Origin: Shewanella chilikensis
GTDB lineage: Bacteria > Pseudomonadota > Gammaproteobacteria > Enterobacterales > Shewanellaceae
Assembly: GCF_002836945.1 (NCBI RefSeq)
Contig: NZ_NIJM01000007.1
Coordinates: 1 to 64,000, forward strand
Length of the DNA: 64,000 nt
Reading direction: 5' to 3'
In this document: piece after piece, positions 47,499 through 56,011 of the stretch
Numbering within the stretch: position 1 is the stretch's first letter
How the letters are laid out: each line of letters opens with the position of its first letter
Position numbers and translations under genes: made by a program
Notes under the pieces: model-generated
The model's database searches: none
What the model saw: only the letters and a program-made list of their open reading frames with translations
What the model was told of the DNA's origin: nothing

Positions 47499-48788
47499 TT
47501 AGCGACCGACTCCCCCCTGGGAAGCTTCCAGCGCCTGGGCCACATCGCTGATGATGTCGTCTATATGCTCAATTCCCACAGAGATCCGGAGCAGATCTTC
47601 ACTCACCCCGGCGCGAGCCAACTCCTCGGCGTTGAGCTGCCTGTGGGTCGTGGTGGCAGGGTGACAGGCCAGTGACTTGGCATCGCCTATATTCACCAGA
47701 CGCAAGATCATCTGCAGCGCATCGATAAAGCGCCCGCCGGCCTCTTTGCCCCCCTTGATACCAAAGCTGATAATGCCGGACGCCTTACCTGAGGTGATTT
47801 TGTCGCAATTGGCCTTATAAGGGCTGTCTGCCAGGGCGCCATAATTGACCCAGCTCACCAGCGGATGGGACTGCAGGTAACTTGCCAGCGCTTCGGCATT
47901 ACTGCAGTGGCGCTCCATCCGCAGGCTCAAGGTCTCCAGCCCCTGCAGCAGTAAAAAGGCGCTGTGTGGTGATAGAGCCGCGCCGGTATTACGCAGCGGC
48001 ACCACCCGGCAACGGCCGATATAAGCCGCCGCGCCGAAGGCTTCGGTATACACCACCCCATGGTAGGAAGGGTCCGGCTGATTGAGTACTGTAAATCTGT
48101 GTTTATTGGCGACCCAGTCAAACTTGCCCGAATCGATGATCACCCCGCCCACTGTGGTGCCGTGACCACCGACATACTTGGTGAGCGAGTGGACAACGAT
48201 ATCGGCGCCATGTTCGAAGGGGCGGCACAACACAGGGGTCGCCACTGTGTTATCCACCACCAAGGGCACACCATGTTTATGGGCAATTTCTGCCAAACGT
48301 GCAATATCGACAATATTACCGGCGGGGTTGCCTATGGATTCACAAAACACCGCCTTGGTGCGTTCATCGATAAGCGACTCCAGGGTATCGAAGTCATCAA
48401 ACGACGCCATGCGCACCTCAACCCCCTGGCGCGGCAGAGTATGGGCGAACAGGTTATAGGTGCCGCCGTAGAGCTGGCTGCTGCTGACTATGTTGTCGCC
48501 CACTTCCGTCAGCGCCTGCAGCGCATAGGTGATGGCCGCCATTCCCGAGGCCAGTGCCAGCGCGCCAATGCCGCCTTCGATGGCCGCCATTCTGGCTTCG
48601 AGCACGGCGTTGGTGGGGTTCATGATGCGACTGTAAATATTGCCGGGCACCTTGAGGTCAAACAGATCGGCGCCGTGTTGGGTATCGTCGAAGGTATAGG
48701 ACGTCGTCTGATAGATGGGCACCGCCGCCGACTTGGTGGTGGCTTCCGATTCATAACCATGGTGCAACGCCAGGGATTCCAGTTTCAT
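47499..48788 (-). CDS. metY: O-acetylhomoserine sulfhydrylase (MetY type)
   Basis: The 429-residue PLP enzyme of the Cys/Met metabolism family joins sulfide to O-acetyl- or O-succinyl-homoserine to give homocysteine. The PLP lysine is in VHSLTKYVGGHGTTVGG. The N-terminus KLESLALHHGYESEATTKSAAVPIYQTTSY, its long length and the central YHGVVYTEAFG insertion separate it from MetB/MetC. AAGGAG precedes the ATG. A promoter with two MetJ boxes lies upstream, so it should be repressed when S-adenosylmethionine is high. It would consume the sulfide made by CysIJ. Confidence 0.92.
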   Translation of the reverse strand: MKLESLALHHGYESEATTKSAAVPIYQTTSYTFDDTQHGADLFDLKVPGNIYSRIMNPTNAVLEARMAAIEGGIGALALASGMAAITYALQALTEVGDNIVSSSQLYGGTYNLFAHTLPRQGVEVRMASFDDFDTLESLIDERTKAVFCESIGNPAGNIVDIARLAEIAHKHGVPLVVDNTVATPVLCRPFEHGADIVVHSLTKYVGGHGTTVGGVIIDSGKFDWVANKHRFTVLNQPDPSYHGVVYTEAFGAAAYIGRCRVVPLRNTGAALSPHSAFLLLQGLETLSLRMERHCSNAEALASYLQSHPLVSWVNYGALADSPYKANCDKITSGKASGIISFGIKGGKEAGGRFIDALQMILRLVNIGDAKSLACHPATTTHRQLNAEELARAGVSEDLLRISVGIEHIDDIISDVAQALEASQGGVGR

Positions 48789-48837
48789 CTCGCGCTCCTT
48801 GATGACAGATAATGCTGACTGAATGAGTGAGCAATCA

Positions 48838-48866
48838 AATTAACAGACAGACATCCAGATGTCCAA
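48838..48866 (-). promoter_or_regulatory. metY promoter with two MetJ boxes
   Basis: Read leftward, TTGGAC (-35, 48866-48861) and TTAATT (-10, 48843-48838) are 17 bp apart. The spacer and -35 contain two adjacent 8-mers, GGACATCT and GGATGTCT (48864-48849), each 6/8 to the MetJ consensus AGACGTCT. On the + strand they read AGACATCC and AGATGTCC. MetJ bound here would block RNA polymerase directly. Confidence 0.82.
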
Positions 48867-48868
48867 AC

Positions 48869-48896
48869 AAAAAGAAACCACCCCTGAGGGTGGTTC
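48869..48896 (-). terminator. Terminator of the assT-dsbL-dsbI operon
   Basis: Read leftward, AACCACCC and GGGTGGTT form an 8-bp stem with a 4-nt loop (48876-48895), followed by TCTTTTTG. It abuts the metY promoter, insulating it from the operon. Confidence 0.8.
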
Positions 48897-48920
48897 TTGC
48901 CAGGCGCGATTAGCTGTCTT

Positions 48921-49535
48921 TTATGGCTTGGCCTTGAAGCTCGCCAGCCAACCCACTATCGCGCCGCCCAGACCGATGGCAAACACTGAATAGGCTATGA
49001 TGCAATAGTGCGCCATATTCATGCCAAACAGTGACCAGTCATCTTCACCACAGCCGCCGGTAGGCGCGAACTCAAATGGCAGCCACTTATCCAGCGGCAA
49101 GCCCAGAGGGAAGTGTGGCTCGGTGGAGCAGGCAGAGCCTGCCGCCGAACCCGCCTCGGCAAAGAAGTCCATCGACTCATTCACTACCAGGTGCGCGGCG
49201 TCGTGGATATTCATCAGTTGAATCGACCAGGCCATTCCCTGGATCACGCCGTAGAGTGCCAGGGCAACCCCCAAGGCCTTGAGTAAATGATTCTTCGGAT
49301 TGATCAAAATGATGGCACCGGCCAGCACTATGCAACATTGGCTGAAGCGTATGTAAACGCACAGTTCGCAGGGATCCATCTCCAGAAATACCTGAAAATA
49401 GCCCATGGCGGAAGCGAGCAAAAAAACCGCCGCGCCCAGCATTATGCTCCAGAGTATTCGCCCCTGTTGCCAGCGGGCCAGTGTGGGAACGGGAGCCTGG
49501 GTAAACTCCCGAAACAGCATACTCAATTTATTCAT
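48921..49535 (-). CDS. dsbI: Disulfide oxidoreductase of the DsbB/DsbI type
   Basis: The 204-residue inner-membrane protein has four membrane helices. Its first periplasmic redox pair is DPCELCVYIRFSQCC; a second pair comes from SACSTEP and GGCGEDDW in the long periplasmic loop. It would reoxidise its partner DsbL and pass electrons to quinone. Its position directly after dsbL and assT marks it as DsbI rather than the general DsbB. I chose ATG 49533-49535 (MNKLSMLFREF) with AAGGAG upstream. It is the last gene of the operon. Confidence 0.9.
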   Translation of the reverse strand: MNKLSMLFREFTQAPVPTLARWQQGRILWSIMLGAAVFLLASAMGYFQVFLEMDPCELCVYIRFSQCCIVLAGAIILINPKNHLLKALGVALALYGVIQGMAWSIQLMNIHDAAHLVVNESMDFFAEAGSAAGSACSTEPHFPLGLPLDKWLPFEFAPTGGCGEDDWSLFGMNMAHYCIIAYSVFAIGLGGAIVGWLASFKAKP

Positions 49536-49545
49536 CAGTAACTCC

Positions 49546-50160
49546 TTACTTGGCGGCCAGTTCAGCCACCAATTCATCGAGCATCTGCATGCTGCGAATA
49601 GACTTGGTGTTGATCAAGTACTTGCCATTGACCACCAGTGCCGGGATCCCCTGGATCTTGGCGACGTCCACACCTCTGTCCCATTTGCTCAAAAGTTGTT
49701 GCACCTCAGGGCTATTCTTGGCCGCATCAAAACCGGCGCGATCCAGGCCGGCAGCTTTGAGGCCAAAGTCGATGACTTCATCGGCAGAGGCAAAGCGGGC
49801 CTTGTCGTCATGATACTTCTTGTACAGTGCCATCTTGACTGTCTTTAAAGCCTGCTCGGATTGGGTTTGGGCATAAGCCAGCACCAAGGCTTTTTCCATG
49901 CCGAATGGCGGCTTTGTGGTGATGTGATAATCATCGAAGGTCACTCCCTTGGGCAGATTTTTCACCATGCCGGGGATCACTGCCTTGTCGTACTTGTAGC
50001 AGAAGGGGCAGTTGACCGAATACACCTTCACCACTTGATTGGGGGCATCAAAGCTGGCGGCCCCCAGCAGTTGATAGTGTTCGCCTTCATTATATTTGGC
50101 GGCAGAAACAGAGCAGGACAATAACAGGGCACTCAGTGCCAACAGACTTTTCTTCATCAT
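49546..50160 (-). CDS. dsbL: Periplasmic thiol oxidase DsbL (DsbA family)
   Basis: The 204-residue protein has a signal peptide (MMKKSLLALSALLLSCSVSA) and a thioredoxin fold with active site NCPFCYKYD and the cis-Pro region QGIPALVVNGKYLI. In the uropathogenic E. coli assT-dsbL-dsbI operon DsbL specifically forms the disulfide of AssT, and the same role is inferred here. I chose ATG 50158-50160, with GGAG eight bases upstream; the next codon is also ATG. dsbI follows after 10 bp. Confidence 0.9.
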   Translation of the reverse strand: MMKKSLLALSALLLSCSVSAAKYNEGEHYQLLGAASFDAPNQVVKVYSVNCPFCYKYDKAVIPGMVKNLPKGVTFDDYHITTKPPFGMEKALVLAYAQTQSEQALKTVKMALYKKYHDDKARFASADEVIDFGLKAAGLDRAGFDAAKNSPEVQQLLSKWDRGVDVAKIQGIPALVVNGKYLINTKSIRSMQMLDELVAELAAK

Positions 50161-50208
50161 GATACGGACTCCAAACAGGCGGCAGCCCGGCTGCCGCCAC
50201 AACAATAA

Positions 50209-51969
50209 TTAACGATTAAACATGCTTTCAGGGTGAACCACAGTAGAGCGATAGCCAGGCTCGTGTTTCATCAAAGTCTTAACCTTGATTTCAACCTTGA
50301 CCTCATTGCTCTTGGGATCCACTTCGGTGATCCAATGTTCGGGAGCCTTATCCCCTTCCAGCAGTCCGGCAGAAGCCGAGGCCATAAACATGGTCTTGTG
50401 ATCTGCTTGCCACTCTGTGATGGAGGTGATTGGGCTATACCACTCGTACCCCCGCTCTTTGCCGTACTCCCAGGTCTGCTGCACTGTCATCTTGCCCATG
50501 TCGACCTTGTACTCGACGCCACGGGAATACTTCATGGTCGGCAGCGCAGGTTGTTCCAGACCGCGGCCATCGCCGTTGTCAAACACTGTGACTGTGCCTC
50601 TATCCGGTACCGGCCAGGCGGTGTGCTGAGTCCAGGTCCAGTCAAAGTTGCCTTCGCAGCCCTTGGCGTCACACTTGAGTGCCCGACCTTTGGTATCAAC
50701 GGGTTTCAGTACCTTGGCGGCAAGTTCTCCTTTCCAGCCTTCGGGGGTGCCGAGGATCCACTTGACCTTATTATCACGGCCAACCTTAATCACTGCAGAC
50801 TGGTGGCGTGAGCTGACAATAATGCTGTCATCGGCCGGGTCATAACCTATGGAGTTGATATGCAGCCAGTTGCGGCCGGTTCCGACCCCGGCAACATCGC
50901 CGTAGGGTTCGCTGGCCAGCTCTTCGGCGGTCTTGGTTTCACCGGCCTTGGAGACATCCACGTTCAGGCAAACCGCCCCCATATCCAATGACTTGAGCAC
51001 AGTGTCACGCATAGGGTCGAGTATCTTGTTGAAGTCCCAAACCTTAACAACATCACCGTTCTGATCCACTTCAATCACATGGTCGCGCACTGTGTCGACC
51101 TTGAGGCCATCCGGCGTGACATAATCACGCTTACCCACCCTCAGCAGCAGGTGACCATTGGGCATTTCGGTGATCTCATGAGAGAAACCGTTGAAGCCCC
51201 GCGGGAGTTCGCGCTTGAAGATAGGCTTGCCGATAAAGTCATACTTGGCGTAGTAAGGCACCTGGAACCCTTGATGCAATTCAAACATCAGCCCCTGACC
51301 AAAGATCAGCTTGCCATCACGGGTCTGCTTGAAGGACATGGAGCCGCCCGGACGGTCATAGATAACATCGCTGTTCAGATGCCAACGCACATCGCCGTTG
51401 GTATCTATGATGTTCTGGGTCGGGATCCAGTCCCAGTGGTCACGGATATTGGGTGGGATCACCTGACCATCAACCAGATAGAATCTGTCTTCAAAACCTT
51501 TGGCGACTTTGACCGGCTCATACTCATACTGGGTGCGGGCATTGCCGTCGATATGCAGGTGAGGCAGTGCGCTGGTGCGGATCTTGTATTCCTCGGTCAC
51601 TGACTTACCGGCCAGTTTGTAGCTGACCTCAACCCGGTTCAGATAATCGGGATAGAGGCCAAATACCGGAATACCGCTGTGGGTGTTGAGTTGAGTCAAT
51701 CCCACAGGGTACTGAATATCAATCCCTTTCTTTCCCTTACCTTTTACTGTGACCTTGACGTCACTGATGGACTTGCCACCGAGATCGATCACCGCCACCA
51801 AAGGGCTGAACTTGTAAGGATCCACATAGACATATCCCAACTGTCCCTGAGGTATGGCACTGGAACTGGTACCCGGCAGATCGCCGCCGGCAATCACCTG
51901 GGTTGAGAAACCCGTCAATGTCAGACTGGATGCCGCCAACATTAAATAACACAGTCTCTTCATTTTCAT
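50209..51969 (-). CDS. assT: Periplasmic arylsulfate sulfotransferase
   Basis: AssT moves sulfate from one phenol sulfate ester to another phenol without PAPS. The 586-residue precursor has a signal peptide (about 1-27) and a beta-propeller. Residues equivalent to the E. coli active site are visible: FSHEITEMPNGH, NWLHINSIGYD, SSRHQSAV and TQHTAW, the last holding the histidine that is transiently sulfated. Two cysteines in the domain (AVCLN and KCDAKGCEG) can form the DsbL-made disulfide. I chose ATG 51967-51969, with AAGG seven bases upstream. It is the second gene after a Tsx-like porin. Confidence 0.93.
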   Translation of the reverse strand: MKMKRLCYLMLAASSLTLTGFSTQVIAGGDLPGTSSSAIPQGQLGYVYVDPYKFSPLVAVIDLGGKSISDVKVTVKGKGKKGIDIQYPVGLTQLNTHSGIPVFGLYPDYLNRVEVSYKLAGKSVTEEYKIRTSALPHLHIDGNARTQYEYEPVKVAKGFEDRFYLVDGQVIPPNIRDHWDWIPTQNIIDTNGDVRWHLNSDVIYDRPGGSMSFKQTRDGKLIFGQGLMFELHQGFQVPYYAKYDFIGKPIFKRELPRGFNGFSHEITEMPNGHLLLRVGKRDYVTPDGLKVDTVRDHVIEVDQNGDVVKVWDFNKILDPMRDTVLKSLDMGAVCLNVDVSKAGETKTAEELASEPYGDVAGVGTGRNWLHINSIGYDPADDSIIVSSRHQSAVIKVGRDNKVKWILGTPEGWKGELAAKVLKPVDTKGRALKCDAKGCEGNFDWTWTQHTAWPVPDRGTVTVFDNGDGRGLEQPALPTMKYSRGVEYKVDMGKMTVQQTWEYGKERGYEWYSPITSITEWQADHKTMFMASASAGLLEGDKAPEHWITEVDPKSNEVKVEIKVKTLMKHEPGYRSTVVHPESMFNR

Positions 51970-51984
51970 CTTGTCACCTTCCAA

Positions 51985-52725
51985 TTAGAGTTGATATTGC
52001 AGGGAATAAAAAATAGCGTCGTGATATCCTTGTTTTCCTAAGTTATTTTCTGCATACCGATAACTCAGGATAAAACTCAGATTTTTGGTAAAAGACCAAT
52101 TAACAGATAAAGCTCCATTAAAACCAAAATCCTTTCCATCACCAGATAACACCAAATAATCATCTTCGCGATTAAAAAAGTGCTCTTGCCACCAGGTTAA
52201 TTTAAAGTCTTGCTTAAATAGATTTAGCTTATGGCTTGCCAGAAAATAAACATAGCCACCGTTGAAACCACCTTCAAAGTCGGCATCAAAGCTTTTATAA
52301 GTGGCATCGACAAAATGTCCGGCCAGAGCAACTTGTAGATAGGTGTCGCCATAACTCTTGTCCCAGCTCAGTCCCAACATGGTGTTGGTTTCGCCCCAAC
52401 TGGGTTTACTCTTATCAAACACTTGGCCGTAGAGGTTCCAATCTGTTTCCCCTAAGTTAATCTGACCTATCACATTGATCTCTGTGCCGTAGTAAGCTCC
52501 ATCGTCCGGATCTTCCCACTTTACATGGCCATAAATATCACCATACTCGTTGCCAACGGCACCTTTCAGAGTGATAAAAGGATTATTGTCTTTGGCCTCG
52601 CCAAAATAATCCGATGCTTTGGATTGCCAATCCATCATCCCGGCTTCGACCGCCAACATAGCCGCCTGACAGTTGCCACCAAGACAGACAGAAATAATTA
52701 ATGGGCATAACAATTTATTGTTCAT
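51985..52725 (-). CDS. Outer-membrane beta-barrel, Tsx/OmpK-like, in the assT operon
   Basis: The 246-residue protein has a signal peptide (about 1-22) and alternating beta strands rich in Trp, Tyr and Phe, such as YGDIYGHVKWEDPDDG, DWNLYGQVF and SLSFILSYRYA-like segments, ending in YSLQYQL. This is typical of the nucleoside-channel family Tsx/OmpK. Being first in the operon, it may admit arylsulfates or phenols to the periplasm for AssT. I chose ATG 52723-52725, with AAGGA upstream. assT follows after 15 bp. The family call rests on overall pattern. Confidence 0.65.
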   Translation of the reverse strand: MNNKLLCPLIISVCLGGNCQAAMLAVEAGMMDWQSKASDYFGEAKDNNPFITLKGAVGNEYGDIYGHVKWEDPDDGAYYGTEINVIGQINLGETDWNLYGQVFDKSKPSWGETNTMLGLSWDKSYGDTYLQVALAGHFVDATYKSFDADFEGGFNGGYVYFLASHKLNLFKQDFKLTWWQEHFFNREDDYLVLSGDGKDFGFNGALSVNWSFTKNLSFILSYRYAENNLGKQGYHDAIFYSLQYQL

Positions 52726-52956
52726 ATTCAATCCTTCCTTCCCGACTCAAGTTAATTATTTACAGAAGCAGAAATGAATAGGTGAACTGAATCACATGAA
52801 AATGTGTATTTTATTTTTTTGTTAAAGGATTTAATAAGGATCATCAAAAAATAAAATTTTATTTTTTGATGAGCGGGATCACAAAGAGCCAATTAACACA
52901 CAAAAACTTTTATTCTCCAACTTATAATAAACCAACACTTTCTTGAGTATTGTAAA
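52726..52956. promoter_or_regulatory. Divergent control region of the assT operon and its TetR gene
   Basis: This 231-bp AT-rich region contains a 30-bp perfect palindrome (52842-52871) and, right beside it, GATGA-GCGGGA-TCACA (52868-52883), a partial match to the CRP site TGTGA-N6-TCACA. Both genes probably take their promoters from here. Confidence 0.55.
52842..52871. promoter_or_regulatory. 30-bp perfect palindrome between assT operon and tetR-type gene
   Basis: CATCAAAAAATAAAA (52842-52856) is followed at once by its exact reverse complement TTTTATTTTTTGATG (52857-52871). Position between divergent genes and its symmetry make it the best candidate operator for the adjacent TetR-type regulator, although it could also act as a bidirectional terminator since T-runs lie within it. 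Confidence 0.6.
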
Positions 52957-53667
52957 ATGGATAAGCCCGAGCATAACCGTATACGGGAAGCTATTTTGGA
53001 TTTGGCAGAGTCTGTTATTGCCAAAGAAGGATTATTGTCACTAAAAGTATCAGACATCACCAAGGGATTGGGCATATCCACAACTCTGTTCTACAGCATC
53101 TTCAAGACCAAGGAAGATATTCTGGTAGCTCTCACCTGTCGCGCCTTTGACCAGGTACTTGGGCTTCGCTGGTGGCTCAATCTGGAGGATTACTCAGGAT
53201 TGGAGAAATTTATCGCCTATATTCTCAATGAGATCCAATTTACCGAGACCTACTGCCTGCGCAGCTCCATCTCCACCATCTCCTGCAACAGGTTGATCTT
53301 CAACAAGGCCAGTGCCACTTATCTTCGTAACCTGAATCGACTGGCCATGGATTATTGGGAAACTCCGCTCCAACTTCTGGCTCAAGCAAAAGAACAGCAG
53401 GAGATCTTGGCCAGTGATGTGCAGATCCAGCAGTTTTGCCATCTGTTATGCACCTATCTGAGAGGCCGAGAGTTAGTGGGAAACACCTACGCCGGTAAAG
53501 AATACAGCCAGGATGTCAGGTTTGATAATGCTCGGCTGCTCACTCAACTACTTAAAGAGTTGTGCCCTGGCAAAAGGCTAAATCCCCAAACCCTTGCCAG
53601 GGCGCAGCAGTTGCGTCGCGAATTACCCCAGCACAGAGCTCAACGCCAACAGCAGCTGAACACTTGA
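52957..53667 (+). CDS. TetR/AcrR-family transcriptional regulator
   Basis: The 236-residue protein has an N-terminal TetR DNA-binding domain (about 8-60) with the helix-turn-helix VSDITKGLGISTTLFYSIF followed by KTKEDILVAL. The C-terminal domain (about 65-220) is helical with no recognised ligand motif. It is transcribed away from the assT operon, so local control of arylsulfate metabolism is inferred, perhaps in answer to a phenol. The C-terminus is Gln/Arg-rich. Confidence 0.9.
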   Translation: MDKPEHNRIREAILDLAESVIAKEGLLSLKVSDITKGLGISTTLFYSIFKTKEDILVALTCRAFDQVLGLRWWLNLEDYSGLEKFIAYILNEIQFTETYCLRSSISTISCNRLIFNKASATYLRNLNRLAMDYWETPLQLLAQAKEQQEILASDVQIQQFCHLLCTYLRGRELVGNTYAGKEYSQDVRFDNARLLTQLLKELCPGKRLNPQTLARAQQLRRELPQHRAQRQQQLNT

Positions 53668-53737
53668 GCTAAACCAAAGTTCTTCGGTAATAGCATCGCA
53701 ACCGAGATTTAAGCCGCACAGTGCACAAAATCAACAT

Positions 53738-53761
53738 AGAAGTAAAAACATCTAGACGTCT
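53738..53761 (+). promoter_or_regulatory. MetJ operator upstream of the NhaC-family gene
   Basis: Three adjacent 8-mers read AGAAGTAA (weak), AAACATCT (6/8) and AGACGTCT (8/8, the exact MetJ consensus). They end three bases before the -35 element at 53765. Confidence 0.85.
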
Positions 53762-53764
53762 AAA

Positions 53765-53793
53765 TTGACAGGCGACTGGCTATCCCCTATTCT
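53765..53793 (+). promoter_or_regulatory. Sigma-70 promoter of the NhaC-family gene
   Basis: TTGACA (53765-53770), a 17-bp spacer and TATTCT (53788-53793). MetJ bound at 53738-53761 would abut this promoter. The transcript would have a leader of about 100 nt, containing no structure I recognise. Confidence 0.75.
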
Positions 53794-53899
53794 TTCGCCT
53801 AATTTGTCAGGAGATGATGCCGTTAAGACAATGCAATTCAGCGAGTTTGGCTGCTGCGGAGGGAATCCCCGGCCGAACGTGATTTACAGAGAGTAGATT

Positions 53900-55237
53900 T
53901 TGACCCAGAACAACACTTCTCCAGCCGTTAAAGCTCCGGCCTCATTTGTGGCGCTGCTGCCACTATTTCTGTTTCTGGCGCTGTTTATCGGTGCCGGGGT
54001 CTATTTCCAAAGCCAAGGGGTAGATTTTGCCTTTTATCAGTTGCCAAGTCCGATAGCGATATTACCGGCAATTGTACTGGCCATTTTACTGTCCAAACAA
54101 AAGCTCAACCAGACCATGAATACCTTTATGGCGGGGATAGGCCACAACAACATCATCGCCATGTGCCTCATCTACCTGCTGGCAGGTGCTTTTGCCGCAG
54201 TGGCCAGTGCCACTGGCGGGGTTGATGCCACAGTTGCCCTGGGGCTTAAGCTGATCCCGGCTAATCTGTTGTTGCCCGGCTTTTTCATTATCGCCGCCTT
54301 TATCGCCACCGCCATGGGCACCTCCATGGGCACGATCGCCGCCGTGGCTCCTATCGCCCTTGGGGTTGCCGATCAGGCAGGGATTGAGCTGCCACTGATG
54401 GCCGGCTCTGTAATGTCCGGCGCCCTGTTTGGTGACAACCTGTCTATTATCTCGGATACCACTATTGCCGCCACCCGCACCCAGGGCTGCGAAATGAGAG
54501 ACAAGTTCCGCGAAAACCTGATCTTTGCCATTCCGGCAGCCATTGTGACCCTGCTGCTGTTCGGTTTCCTCTCTTCCGGTCAAGCCGAACTGCCTCCGCA
54601 GGAGGTCGACTTTGTTAAGGTGTTGCCTTACTTGAGTATTCTGGTGCTGGCCGTCGCCGGGTTAAACGTATTTGTGGTACTGGCCATAGGTATTTTGCTG
54701 GCCGGAACCACGGGGTTTCTCACTCAGGACTATTCGTTGCTGACCTTCGGCCAAGACATCTATAAAGGCTTTGGCAATATGCAGGAGATCTTTATCCTCT
54801 CCATGCTGGTTGGTGGTTTGGCGGCCCTGATGCAGCAGCAAGGTGGTCTGAGTTTTGTCAGCCAACAGATTGAGAAACTGATTGCCCGTTTCTCCCGCGC
54901 CAAAGGCCAAGCCTCATGCCGCGCCGCCGAACTGGGTATGGCCGGAATTGTCGCCTTGACCAACTCCTGCGTGGCCAACAATACCGTCTCTATTGTGGTC
55001 AGTGGTGATATCGCCAAAGACCTGGCCGCCAAACATGGGGTGGCCCCCAAACGCGCCGCCAGTGTTCTGGATATTTTCGCCTGTATTATTCAAGGGCTTA
55101 TTCCTTACGGTGCCCAGGCCTTGCTGATAGCTTCCCACTTCAAGATCTCGCCCCTGGAAGCGGTTGCCAATACCTGGTACTGCATGATCCTGGCCTTGGT
55201 CGCCGTGGTGATTGTGATACTGCGCCCCCGCAGTTAA
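53900..55237 (+). CDS. metT: NhaC-family transporter, probably methionine uptake (MetT)
   Basis: The 445-residue membrane protein has about 11 helices and the NhaC-type segments ATAMGTSMGTIAAVAPIALG and SGALFGDNLSIISDTTIAATRTQG. The family includes Na+/H+ antiporters and amino-acid symporters. The exact MetJ box before its promoter argues that this one serves methionine, as predicted for MetT in related bacteria. The start seems to be TTG 53900; GAGAG lies upstream and no closer ATG fits. It is followed by a terminator and stands alone. Confidence 0.75.
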   Translation: MTQNNTSPAVKAPASFVALLPLFLFLALFIGAGVYFQSQGVDFAFYQLPSPIAILPAIVLAILLSKQKLNQTMNTFMAGIGHNNIIAMCLIYLLAGAFAAVASATGGVDATVALGLKLIPANLLLPGFFIIAAFIATAMGTSMGTIAAVAPIALGVADQAGIELPLMAGSVMSGALFGDNLSIISDTTIAATRTQGCEMRDKFRENLIFAIPAAIVTLLLFGFLSSGQAELPPQEVDFVKVLPYLSILVLAVAGLNVFVVLAIGILLAGTTGFLTQDYSLLTFGQDIYKGFGNMQEIFILSMLVGGLAALMQQQGGLSFVSQQIEKLIARFSRAKGQASCRAAELGMAGIVALTNSCVANNTVSIVVSGDIAKDLAAKHGVAPKRAASVLDIFACIIQGLIPYGAQALLIASHFKISPLEAVANTWYCMILALVAVVIVILRPRS

Positions 55238-55256
55238 ACTAATAAATGCAAAAACC

Positions 55257-55284
55257 AAACCGGTCCCTGCGACCGGTTTTTTGT
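55257..55284 (+). terminator. Terminator after the NhaC-family gene
   Basis: AAACCGGTC (55257-55265) pairs with GACCGGTTT (55271-55279) over a 5-nt loop, then a T-run. Confidence 0.88.
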
Positions 55285-55336
55285 CGCTGCCGTTTGGCAA
55301 GCATTATTGAATACTGATGTTCAAACGAGCCACTGC

Positions 55337-56011
55337 ATGCCCCCTTACGAGCAATATCACAAACAAGATCCGCAGCGCCTGGCATTTATGATGTCTCTGG
55401 TGGGCGTCAGTATAGCGGCACTGGGTATGGCCTCCTCCTTTTGGGCCGCTTATGACAGTGTGGGCAGCGCTATTTTCAGCATGCGTATGGACAGACTGGG
55501 TGATTACTTGAGCTCGCCGCTGGCCTATGTCTACAACATCTCGCTGCTGCTGGGCGGTGCCTGCTTCATCTTGGCCATGGGTGGCCTCTGGTGGCAAAAA
55601 CACAGCGCGGCGGCCGGCTTGTTGTCAAGGTCTGGGATAGCGGTTGGCTTAGGGATAACAGCGCTTGGTGTGTTTCCCTACAATGAACTCTTTGCTCACC
55701 AGTTGGCGGCCATCTTCTTCATTACCAATACCTTGGTGATGTTTACTCTTTGCTGCTACTGCTTTGTTTCTCATCGAGCACTGTGTAACCTGCCGCTGTG
55801 CCTGTTTAGCCTTCTGGGAATAGTATCTGGTATTGGCCTATTATCTCAGCTGCAATGGCCATCAATGAATTATGCCTTTTGCCCGGCGCAAACCCTCTGC
55901 CTTTCGGTATGGTTTATGTGGCTGCACTCCATTGCCACTGTATTTGCCGGCCTCAGCCTATCAGCCACGGTTTATCGACTGTGGCACTGGTCGCAGCCGC
56001 TCAACGATTGA
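55337..56011 (+). CDS. Six-helix membrane protein, DUF998-like
   Basis: The 224-residue protein starts at ATG 55337 (MPPYEQYHKQDPQRLAF) and has six predicted membrane helices. The region GVFPYNELFAHQLAAIFFI resembles the conserved loop of DUF998 proteins (FP-x-x-x-H). Function is unknown. The start codon of the following pseudouridine synthase overlaps its stop (TGATG), so the two are translated together. The ribosome site is weak and an upstream TTG start cannot be excluded. Confidence 0.65.
   Translation: MPPYEQYHKQDPQRLAFMMSLVGVSIAALGMASSFWAAYDSVGSAIFSMRMDRLGDYLSSPLAYVYNISLLLGGACFILAMGGLWWQKHSAAAGLLSRSGIAVGLGITALGVFPYNELFAHQLAAIFFITNTLVMFTLCCYCFVSHRALCNLPLCLFSLLGIVSGIGLLSQLQWPSMNYAFCPAQTLCLSVWFMWLHSIATVFAGLSLSATVYRLWHWSQPLND

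Noticed and set aside
48921-50160. dsbL/dsbI as the general DsbA/DsbB pair
   Set aside because: They are directly downstream of assT in one operon, which fits the AssT-specific pair better.
53762-53899. Possible riboswitch in the leader of the NhaC-family gene
   Set aside because: Control is explained by the MetJ boxes, and I find no SAM or other riboswitch core.
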